From the NCBI GenBank assembly GCA_023424275.1, contig JAFAED010000553.1, positions 1-6,590 on the forward strand: a DNA stretch of 6,590 bases, read 5' to 3'. Positions 1 to 4,793 of this stretch are shown piece after piece. Both the position numbers and the translations under genes were made by a program. Numbering within the stretch: the first letter of the stretch is position 1; every line of letters starts with the position of its first letter. The notes beneath the pieces are model-generated. The model had not been told where the DNA came from, did no database searches, and worked only from the letters and a program-made list of their open reading frames with translations. This DNA is from Pseudomonadota bacterium (GTDB taxonomy: Bacteria > Pseudomonadota > Alphaproteobacteria > Sphingomonadales > Sphingomonadaceae).

Positions 1-574
1 CGGGGAAACGACCGCCACCGACGCCATAGACGAAGATTTCCACGCCCTCGCCGTCATGGCCGCTGCACAGCCGCATATGGTTCGCGGCGCCCTCGTCGCC
101 AAAGGGGGCGGGGATGGGGGCGTGTACGGTGAAGGCGGGATGCGCGAACGCAAGGCGAAGCTGCGCCAGCGTTCCCGGCCATTCGTGGCTACGGTGCGGC
201 ATGGTGACGAGGTTTGCGACCGTCAGGTGGCATTTGCCGTCGGCGCTGTCGGGCGCGGGCGAAACGGTCGCGGCATTGGCCGCCCACATCGACGAGGCGG
301 ACCAGGCCTGCGCGCGCAAATGGCCTTCGGCATCCTCCTGGCTCGTGCCGAGCGCCGCGAGCCATGGCGCATCGGGACGGTCCAGCGGCATGAAAAAGCC
401 CTGCGGCAGACCGAGCGCCAGATTGTGACGCATCTTGTCGATGCCCTGCAACGCGGCCGCGCGCGGCTGCGACACGTCGCCGGCATTGTTCGCCGACGCG
501 ATATTGCCGCGACTGAGCCCGGCGTAATTGTGGCTGGGGCCGATGATCCCGTCGAAATTGATTTCGGTGAGCAT
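1..574 (-). CDS. astB: N-succinylarginine dihydrolase, N-terminal part (runs off left edge)
   Basis: Second enzyme of the arginine succinyltransferase pathway: it hydrolyses N2-succinylarginine to N2-succinylornithine, two ammonia and CO2 in the cytoplasm. I translated the reverse strand from the ATG at 574. The product opens [20 protein letters not shown], followed by [33 protein letters not shown] (about 94-106), [14 protein letters not shown] and [13 protein letters not shown]. These blocks match AstB of the amidinotransferase-like fold. The Glu in FGDEG (residue 161) corresponds to the catalytic Glu (E174 in E. coli AstB). The catalytic His and Cys would lie beyond the window. 191 complete codons are visible against about 415-450 residues for the family, so less than half is present. 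The start is supported by a purine-rich AGAGAGA (583-589) eight bases upstream. The gene follows astA on the same strand after a 161 bp gap filled by a repeat. Identification is firm; integrity beyond the edge is unknown. Confidence 0.95.
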   Translation of the reverse strand, partial: MLTEINFDGIIGPSHNYAGLSRGNIASANNAGDVSQPRAAALQGIDKMRHNLALGLPQGFFMPLDRPDAPWLAALGTSQEDAEGHLRAQAWSASSMWAANAATVSPAPDSADGKCHLTVANLVTMPHRSHEWPGTLAQLRLAFAHPAFTVHAPIPAPFGDEGAANHMRLCSGHDGEGVEIFVYGVGGGRFP

Positions 575-602
575 GGTCAAAGTCTCTCTATTCCAATTTC
601 AA

Positions 603-730
603 GCCCCTCTCCTTCAGGGGAGGGGCAGCGAGACTTGCGAGCTTGCTCGCTAGTCGCAGCGGGGTGGGGTCATCGGCCTTGCGACAAGCCGCGAACCCCC
701 ACCCCAACCCCTCCCCTGAAGGGGAGGGGC
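603..730. repeat. Composite palindromic intergenic repeat (REP/MITE-like) between astA and astB
   Basis: A non-coding element of about 128 bp with a hairpin at each end. The left hairpin (603-626) has arms GCCCCTCTCC and GGGGAGGGGC around a TTCA loop, with one G-T pair. The right hairpin (708-729) has perfect arms CCCCTCCCC and GGGGAGGGG around TGAA. Between them lie GCGAG/CTCGC (637-650, loop CTTG) and a perfect 9-bp inverted repeat GGGGTGGGG (661-669) with CCCCACCCC (697-705). The element ends 5 bp before the astA stop codon and 28 bp before the astB start, nearly filling the gap. I recall similar CCCCTCCCCTGAAGGGGAGG palindromes scattered through sphingomonad and related genomes, but this is recognition, not a search. 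In the operon mRNA it could stabilise the astA 3' end or attenuate astB. No transposase is present. Confidence 0.8.
696..716 (-). other. Predicted G-quadruplex motif in the astA-astB spacer transcript
   Basis: On the minus strand, the sense strand of the ast operon, this reads G4-A-G4-TT-G4-T-G5: four G-runs of at least four with loops of 1, 2 and 1 bases. That is a near-ideal parallel quadruplex pattern. The same G-runs form the 3' arm of the 708-729 hairpin and one arm of the 661-669/697-705 inverted repeat, so the folds exclude one another. The motif is seen directly; that it folds in the cell is inference. Confidence 0.55.
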
Positions 731-735
731 TGTAT

Positions 736-1737
736 TTATCGTCCGATCCAGCTGATCTGGTCGCCGACGCCGACTCCCAGCAGCTTTGCCGCGTCGCTGT
801 CGATCGTCGTCCCGCCGCCGACCTTGCCGAAACAGCAGCGGAAATCGGCAAGCTGCCCGGTCGCGATCAGCGCGTCGTCGCCGGTTTCGGCGATCGCCGA
901 AATCTCGGCCTGCTGGGCGTTGCGGACGCTCGCGACCTGGTCGGTGCGGGCGGTCATCGTCGGGCCGCCGTCGAAGATGTCGACATAATTTTCGAACGCG
1001 AAGCCCTCATTCTCCAGCATGCGCATCGCGGCGCGGCCGGTCGGGTGCGGCACGCCGATGACGCTGCGCGCATGGTCGCTCAGCATCGCAATATAGACGG
1101 GATGCTTGGGCATCAGGTCGGCGATGAACTGGTTGCCATGCACTGCGTTGAACTGGTCGGCTTCCTGGAAATTCATGCCAAAAAATTTGCCCGCGACGCC
1201 GTCCCAGAAGGGCGAGCCCCCCGCCTCGTCGATCACCCCGCGCAGTTCGGCGAGGATGCGGTCGCCAAAGCGCGCGCGGTGGCGCGCGATGAACAGGTAA
1301 CGCGAGCGCGCGAGCAGCAGCCCGAGCCCGCCGGCGCGCGCTGCGGGATGCAGGAACAGCCCGCCGACCTCGCTCGCACCGTTCAGGTCGTTGCTCAGCA
1401 TCAGCACCTGCGCGTGAAAGGTGCGATCCAGCTGCTCGCTATGCTTGCTGTCGGTGCCGATGCGATAGGAATAAAAGGGCCAGCGCTGGCCGACCTGTCC
1501 GAAAATCTGGCACGTGCCGCGGACTTCGCCGCTGTCCGTATCTTCGAGCACGAGCAGGTACAGCTCGTCCGAGGGATATTCCCTGTCGCTCGCAAAACTC
1601 GCTTCGGTGCGCTCGAGCTTGGCGGACAGCGCCTTCTTGTCGGGGGGCAGGTTGGTGAAGCCGCCGCCGGTCAGCTTCGCCATTTCGTAAATGCTCTGCA
1701 GGTCGCCCGGCTTTGCCGCCCGGATCACATAATTCAC
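736..1737 (-). CDS. astA: Arginine N-succinyltransferase
   Basis: First enzyme of the AST pathway: it transfers succinyl from succinyl-CoA to the alpha-amino group of arginine in the cytoplasm. The 333-residue product is close to E. coli AstA (344) and has the family blocks in order: IRAAKPGDLQSIYEMA and TGGGFTNLP near the N-terminus, LSNDLNGASEVGGLFLHP (114-131), AELRGVIDEAGGSPFW (163-178), FIADLMPKHPVY (204-215), VIGVPHP (226-232), LENEGFAFENYVDIFDGGPT (241-260). The fold is a GNAT-like acyltransferase. The frame stays open upstream to 2040, but that extension lies inside the preceding hydrolase gene. The GTG at 1735-1737 is chosen because the homology begins there (MNYVIRAAKP), it has a GGGGGA Shine-Dalgarno, and it overlaps the upstream stop as GTGA, the usual sign of translational coupling. 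It ends in TAA immediately before the repeat. The single-chain form fits AstA rather than the paired AruF/AruG subunits of Pseudomonas. Confidence 0.96.
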   Translation of the reverse strand: MNYVIRAAKPGDLQSIYEMAKLTGGGFTNLPPDKKALSAKLERTEASFASDREYPSDELYLLVLEDTDSGEVRGTCQIFGQVGQRWPFYSYRIGTDSKHSEQLDRTFHAQVLMLSNDLNGASEVGGLFLHPAARAGGLGLLLARSRYLFIARHRARFGDRILAELRGVIDEAGGSPFWDGVAGKFFGMNFQEADQFNAVHGNQFIADLMPKHPVYIAMLSDHARSVIGVPHPTGRAAMRMLENEGFAFENYVDIFDGGPTMTARTDQVASVRNAQQAEISAIAETGDDALIATGQLADFRCCFGKVGGGTTIDSDAAKLLGVGVGDQISWIGR

Positions 1738-2945
1738 ACAGTCCCCCGTTCCGCTATTCTTGTCATGGTCAGTGCCGACAGCCGTGCGCGTTCGGCAAGG
1801 CTGTCCGTAATCAGAAATTCGTCCGACGAATGGATCGCGCCGCCGCGCGGCCCCATGGTGTCGACCACCGGCACGCCGCACGCCGCGATATTGTTGCCGT
1901 CGCATACGCCGCCGGTCGCATTCCAGCTGATCGGCGGCAGGCCGAGCGCGGCGCCGCAGTCGCGTACCAGTTCGAACAGGCGGGTCGCCGCGGCGTCGAG
2001 CGGTTTGGGCGGACGGTTGAAGCCGCCATGGACATGGCAATGGACGTCATGCTCGCGCGACACCGCGTTGATCGCGTCGCGCATCGCGGCTTCGGCCGCC
2101 GCCATCGCGTCGGGCGTCATCGGGCGCATATTGACGCGCAGGATCGCCTGGTCGGGGACGATGTTATTGGGCCCGCCGCCGTCGATCTTCGCCGGATTGA
2201 CCTTCAGCGCGTCGGATTTGAGCGCGCCGAGCCGCAGCGCGAGATCGGCGGCGGCGAGCAAGGCATTGCGCCCGTCCTGCGGATTGCGCCCGGCATGCGC
2301 GGCGCGGCCATGGACGATGATCGAGAAATTGCCGCTGCCCGGCCGCGCGCCCGCCAGCGTGCCGTCGGGCAGCGCGGGTTCATAGGTCAGCGCAGCGGTC
2401 TTGCCCTTGGCGAGTTCGACAATCAGTCGCGCCGACGCCTGGCTGCCCGTTTCCTCGTCGCTGTTGATCATCACGTCATAACCGATCCGGCTCGCAAGCG
2501 GCGAGGCCTCCAGCGCGGTCAGCGCGGCAAGGATCACCGAAATGCCGGCCTTCATATCGGCGGTGCCGGGGCCGTTGAGCACGCCTTCCTCGAGCCATTT
2601 CAGCGTCTGGAACGGATGGTCGGCGGCGAACACCGTGTCCATATGCCCGGTCAGCAGCAGTTGCACCGGCGCCTCGGGCCGCACGCGCACGTGCAGATGG
2701 TCACCGCGCTGGATCGGGTTGACGTTCCCCGCGCCATCGACGCTCTCGACCGGGTCGGCGGCGACAAGCCGGACGTCGCCGGGCAGCGCCGAAAAAGCAT
2801 CGGCCAACTCGCCCGCGACGGTCTTCAATCCCGCCAGATTTCCCGTGCCGCTGTTGATCGCCGCCCATTTCTCCACCTGCGCCAGCATCGGCGCATCGGC
2901 GGCGCGTTCGAGCGTCGCATTTTCGATTGCGGAAAGACTGTTCAT
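1734..2945 (-). CDS. M20-family (carboxypeptidase G2-like) metallohydrolase, ast operon
   Basis: A zinc-dependent amide hydrolase of the M20 peptidase/deacylase superfamily, 403 residues. Visible metal and catalytic positions: TGHMDTVF (H101, D103), GPGTADMKAG (D130), NSDEETGS (E164 the likely general base, E165 a metal ligand), TYEP (E189) and GAIHSSDEF (H372). The lid/dimerisation domain carries GRAAHAGRNPQDGRNA (213-228) and VNMRPM (271-276), the latter aligning with the region where carboxypeptidase G2 binds the glutamate carboxylate. No signal peptide is seen, so a cytoplasmic location is likely. It lies first in the operon and overlaps astA by the GTGA junction. Inference: the substrate may be an N-acylglutamate, possibly N-succinylglutamate, replacing AstE. 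Start: ATG at 2945 is preferred; a GTG at 2981 would add 12 unconserved-looking residues and has only a G-run directly abutting it. Family is firm, substrate is not. Confidence 0.9.
   Translation of the reverse strand: MNSLSAIENATLERAADAPMLAQVEKWAAINSGTGNLAGLKTVAGELADAFSALPGDVRLVAADPVESVDGAGNVNPIQRGDHLHVRVRPEAPVQLLLTGHMDTVFAADHPFQTLKWLEEGVLNGPGTADMKAGISVILAALTALEASPLASRIGYDVMINSDEETGSQASARLIVELAKGKTAALTYEPALPDGTLAGARPGSGNFSIIVHGRAAHAGRNPQDGRNALLAAADLALRLGALKSDALKVNPAKIDGGGPNNIVPDQAILRVNMRPMTPDAMAAAEAAMRDAINAVSREHDVHCHVHGGFNRPPKPLDAAATRLFELVRDCGAALGLPPISWNATGGVCDGNNIAACGVPVVDTMGPRGGAIHSSDEFLITDSLAERARLSALTMTRIAERGTV
1742..1747 (-). promoter_or_regulatory. Ribosome binding site deciding the astA GTG start
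   Basis: GGGGGA on the minus strand, four bases before the GTG at 1735-1737 and embedded in the last codons of the upstream hydrolase gene. It supports the GTG start over the far upstream starts that the open frame allows. Its position suggests that ribosomes finishing the hydrolase reinitiate at astA. Confidence 0.6.
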
Positions 2946-2951
2946 CGCGTG

Positions 2952-2957
2952 GCTATA
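2952..2957 (-). promoter_or_regulatory. Possible -10 element for a leaderless ast operon start
   Basis: On the minus strand TATAGC ends six bases before the ATG at 2945, where a transcript would begin at or next to the start codon. No Shine-Dalgarno-like sequence precedes that ATG, which fits leaderless translation. The hexamer 17 bp upstream (TGCAAA) matches the -35 consensus poorly. This is a weak, inferred site. Confidence 0.25.
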
Positions 2958-3022
2958 GCGAGCGGCGAGGGGCTTTTGCACCCCCGGCCGGCGATTTTAT
3001 CGATGCGGCATTCTAAGTTACT

Positions 3023-3043
3023 GCCGTGGGGCGGACGCACGGC
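3023..3043. repeat. Inverted repeat GCCGTG-N9-CACGGC in divergent promoter region
   Basis: Perfect 6-bp arms GCCGTG (3023-3028) and CACGGC (3038-3043) separated by nine bases. It sits in the 179 bp gap between the divergent ast operon and the diguanylate cyclase gene, four bases from a second inverted repeat. It could be an operator for either gene. The size is close to what chance gives in GC-rich DNA. Confidence 0.4.
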
Positions 3044-3047
3044 TAAA

Positions 3048-3066
3048 GGCGCATCGTTATTGCGCC
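3048..3066. repeat. Inverted repeat GGCGCA-N7-TGCGCC in divergent promoter region
   Basis: Perfect 6-bp arms GGCGCA (3048-3053) and TGCGCC (3061-3066) around the AT-rich loop TCGTTAT. It lies 13 bases upstream of a CtrA-like box and about 58 bases before the diguanylate cyclase start. Its form fits a dimeric regulator site; no regulator is identified. Confidence 0.4.
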
Positions 3067-3079
3067 GAATCGCAAGGCA

Positions 3080-3094
3080 TTAACCAAAAGTTCG
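3080..3094 (+). promoter_or_regulatory. Degenerate CtrA-like box upstream of the diguanylate cyclase gene
   Basis: TTAA at 3080-3083, seven bases, then TTCG at 3091-3094. The alphaproteobacterial CtrA consensus is TTAA-N7-TTAA, with TTAACC common at the first half. The first half is perfect here and the second has two mismatches. It sits 30 bases upstream of the ATG at 3125, a place where it could overlap a promoter. CtrA control of c-di-GMP genes is known in alphaproteobacteria; its use here is inference. Confidence 0.3.
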
Positions 3095-3124
3095 GGACCG
3101 CCTCCTACGCTGGCCGGACTGATA

Positions 3125-4318
3125 ATGAGTGGGTCGATGACTGCTGCCTTTGTTCTTGGCATCAATATGTCCGTGGCCGGCATTTTTGCCGTCGCCTTTG
3201 CCGTGGTCGCCGTAACCAATCGCTTGGCGCGCGGGGCGGGATGGCTGGCGCTTGGGTGCGGCATGGGTATCGTCAATGTCGCGCTGGAGTTTCTGCTTCG
3301 GCAGCAGACGGACCCGATGCCTGCAAGCGTCGGCATCTTCCTCGTATTCCTCTCTGCGCTGAGTTTTGCGTTGATAGGCGTTGCGCGGCATTATCGCGTC
3401 GAGCCGCCTTGGACCGCGATGACGGCGATCTGGATTGCAACGGTCCTGCTCGTGCCGGTCATCTTCAGCATGACCTATGGCTCGATACCGCGGCTGGCGC
3501 TCTATCAACTTCCCTATTTCGCCATGCAGGCGCTGTTCGGCGTGATGATCTGGCGTTCGCGACGCCGGCAGCCGCTCGACCTGTTGCTGGTCGTGCTTCA
3601 GGCCATCTCGGCGCTGATCTATCTGCTGAAGCCGCTGTTCGCGATGATGGTCGGGACGGCGCGCACGCCGCAGGATTATATGGCGACCACCTATGCGGCG
3701 ATCTCGCAAAGCGGCAGCGTGGTTGTGCTGATGGCGACGGGACTCGTCATGTTGCTGGTCACGATGCGCGACACGACGGCAGAGATGATCGCCCGCTCCG
3801 AAACCGATTCGCTATCGGGCGTCCTGAACCGTCGGGGGTTCGAGCGGCATGCCGAGGAAGCCCTGGCGCGCGGTGAGGATGATATGGTGCTGATCGCCGC
3901 CGACCTCGACCATTTCAAGCAGATCAACGACAGCTTCGGTCACGCCGCAGGGGACGGGGTCATCGCGCATTTCGCGGCGATGCTGACCCAGGCCGCGCCG
4001 TCCGGCGCCATCGTCGGCCGCGTCGGCGGCGAAGAGTTTGCGGTTCTGTTGCCGGCAGCGCTGCTGTCCGACGGGCGCCTCTACGCCGAAGCGGTTCGCA
4101 GCGCCTTTGCGGCGGAGCAATTGCCGGTGCTCGGCGTCGATCGCCGCTTCACCGCCTCGTTCGGCGTGGCCCAGTGGATGCCGCGCGAAAATCTGGCCGA
4201 CATGCTGCATCGCGCGGATACGGCACTTTACCGCGCCAAAGCGTGCGGTCGGAATCAGGTCCGGGTGGCAATCGCCGAACTTGCGCCCGCGCCCGTGCCT
4301 GCTCTTGGAGTCGCCTGA
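3125..4318 (+). CDS. Membrane diguanylate cyclase (7-TM-like sensor plus GGDEF domain)
   Basis: Makes cyclic di-GMP from two GTP, at the inner membrane. The 397-residue product has about seven hydrophobic segments (roughly 7-30, 38-58, 68-88, 97-117, 125-143, 150-176, 195-215), a short linker, then a GGDEF domain from about 222 to 383. Domain motifs: TDSLSGVLNRRGF (227-239), AADLDHFKQINDSFGH (258-273, Mg-binding Asp near 260), active-site loop RVGGEEF (299-305), and ADTALYRAKACGRNQV near the end. The active-site signature is intact, so activity is likely. The allosteric I-site RxxD, expected at 292-295, is PSGA, so classical product inhibition through it is not expected. The signal sensed by the membrane part is unknown. 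ATG at 3125 is used; ATG at 3137 (MTAAFVLG) is an equally plausible start behind GAGTGGG. The gene is divergent from the ast operon and ends 3 bp from the convergent neighbour. Confidence 0.92.
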   Translation: MSGSMTAAFVLGINMSVAGIFAVAFAVVAVTNRLARGAGWLALGCGMGIVNVALEFLLRQQTDPMPASVGIFLVFLSALSFALIGVARHYRVEPPWTAMTAIWIATVLLVPVIFSMTYGSIPRLALYQLPYFAMQALFGVMIWRSRRRQPLDLLLVVLQAISALIYLLKPLFAMMVGTARTPQDYMATTYAAISQSGSVVVLMATGLVMLLVTMRDTTAEMIARSETDSLSGVLNRRGFERHAEEALARGEDDMVLIAADLDHFKQINDSFGHAAGDGVIAHFAAMLTQAAPSGAIVGRVGGEEFAVLLPAALLSDGRLYAEAVRSAFAAEQLPVLGVDRRFTASFGVAQWMPRENLADMLHRADTALYRAKACGRNQVRVAIAELAPAPVPALGVA

Positions 4319-4325
4319 TTTTCAG
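4315..4325. other. Convergent gene junction with palindrome over both stop codons
   Basis: CTGA-TTT-TCAG is a perfect small palindrome that contains the TGA of the plus-strand cyclase gene (4316-4318) and the TGA of the minus-strand gene (4322-4324). Only three T bases separate them. The stem is too short for a confident intrinsic terminator, and no GC-rich hairpin with a T-run is present here, so how the two transcripts end is unclear. Confidence 0.4.
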
Positions 4326-4621
4326 ACGGCCAGCAGCGGGGTGTCTTCCTCGCGCGGGGCGGCGGGTTCAAAGCCGGGCAGGGGGTCGAAGGTCTCTTCG
4401 GTCAATTCGATCGATGCGAGTCCGCCCAGCTTGAAATGGCCGAGCCGCGGATCTTCGTCGGATCGCCAATTCTTGTTCAGGTTCAACGCGCTGATAAACA
4501 GGTCGCCGTGCCGTTCGAAGAGCAGGTGCGGGGCCAGCGTCAGGATCTGGCCGTTATAGTGGGCGGTAACCATGCGCTTGCGCGCGATGGCTTCCATCAG
4601 TTTCAATCGAGTGTCGTCCAT
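4322..4621 (-). CDS. Small single-domain WYL-like protein, function unknown
   Basis: A 99-residue protein with no signal peptide or membrane segment. The pattern LMEAIARKRMVTAHYNG (8-24), LAPHLLFERHGDLFISAL (29-46), GHFKLGGLASIELT (61-74) and FDP (78-80) resembles the WYL fold: an AI..+..V...Y opening, a central PH..+.R.G..++.A strand pair, then F+L..L..I and a terminal F.P. WYL domains usually follow a helix-turn-helix and sense ligands such as nucleotides; here there is no DNA-binding part. The C-terminal tail is acidic and proline-rich. The frame is open to 4711, but ATG at 4619-4621 (MDDTRLKLMEAI) is chosen because the domain begins there, TGGAA lies just upstream, and the longer form adds a low-complexity stretch over the promoter region. 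The WYL assignment is from pattern recognition only. Confidence 0.75.
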   Translation of the reverse strand: MDDTRLKLMEAIARKRMVTAHYNGQILTLAPHLLFERHGDLFISALNLNKNWRSDEDPRLGHFKLGGLASIELTEETFDPLPGFEPAAPREEDTPLLAV

Positions 4622-4673
4622 GGTTTCCAGGATCGTTTTTGGGGAGGGGATGTTATGTTGTGCGCCGCAGCAT

Positions 4674-4679
4674 ATTGTA
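4674..4679 (-). promoter_or_regulatory. Candidate -10 element for the small WYL-like gene
   Basis: TACAAT on the minus strand, within TATACAATATG, one of the few AT-rich stretches here. It would start a transcript around 4667, giving a leader of about 45 bases before the ATG at 4621. No convincing -35 is seen at 16-18 bp, so the call is tentative. Confidence 0.3.
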
Positions 4680-4686
4680 TACGGGT

Positions 4687-4725
4687 GCGATTGGAAAGGA
4701 CCCATTGCCAATTAAAACCAATCGC
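4687..4725. repeat. Inverted repeat GCGATTGG / CCAATCGC with central ATTGCCAAT palindrome
   Basis: Perfect 8-bp arms GCGATTGG (4687-4694) and CCAATCGC (4718-4725), separated by 23 bases that themselves contain ATTGCCAAT (4704-4712). The TTGG/CCAA core thus occurs in four half-sites within 39 bp. It lies in the 172 bp gap between the divergent WYL-like gene and glcB, next to the candidate -10 for the former and about 70 bases before the glcB start. It looks like an operator for cooperative binding of a dimer; the regulator is unknown. Confidence 0.5.
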
Positions 4726-4762
4726 GGCATAGCGCGGCGGCCCTTTCCTCCCCGGATCCACT

Positions 4763-4786
4763 GGCGCAGTCGCGCCGACCAGAGGG
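4763..4786 (+). promoter_or_regulatory. glcB leader: small hairpin followed by ribosome binding site
   Basis: A perfect 5-bp stem GGCGC-AGTC-GCGCC (4763-4776) is followed four bases later by AGAGGG (4781-4786), a good Shine-Dalgarno seven bases before the ATG at 4794. The ribosome site fixes the glcB start. The hairpin leaves it accessible, so a regulatory role is only a possibility. Confidence 0.55.
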
Positions 4787-4793
4787 TGCTTAA

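Noticed and set aside
104..139. G-rich tract on the plus strand near 104-139 as a second quadruplex
   Set aside because: It is in the astB coding region on the non-transcribed-RNA side, and the fourth G-run is short and far away.
603..730. CRISPR array
   Set aside because: The repeats are palindromic ends of one element with unequal internal segments, not regularly spaced direct repeats with unique spacers, and no cas genes are present.
574..736. Rho-independent terminator between astA and astB
   Set aside because: The hairpins are strong, but on the minus strand no T-run follows the stems, so a simple intrinsic terminator is not supported.
1738..2040. N-terminal extension of astA
   Set aside because: The extra 101 codons lie within the hydrolase gene in another frame and have no AstA homology; the GTG at 1737 has a Shine-Dalgarno and the GTGA overlap.
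643..2385. Plus-strand open frame (580 codons) opposite astA and the hydrolase
   Set aside because: It begins inside the intergenic repeat and spans two real minus-strand genes with clear family motifs; composition is of the antisense-shadow type.
1713..3083. Plus-strand open frame (456 codons) opposite the M20 hydrolase
   Set aside because: Antisense to a gene with a complete M20 active site; Arg/His-rich with no domain signal.
4622..4711. N-terminal extension of the small WYL-like protein
   Set aside because: The 30 added residues show no domain character, cover the likely promoter and overlap the inverted repeat; the ATG at 4621 fits better.
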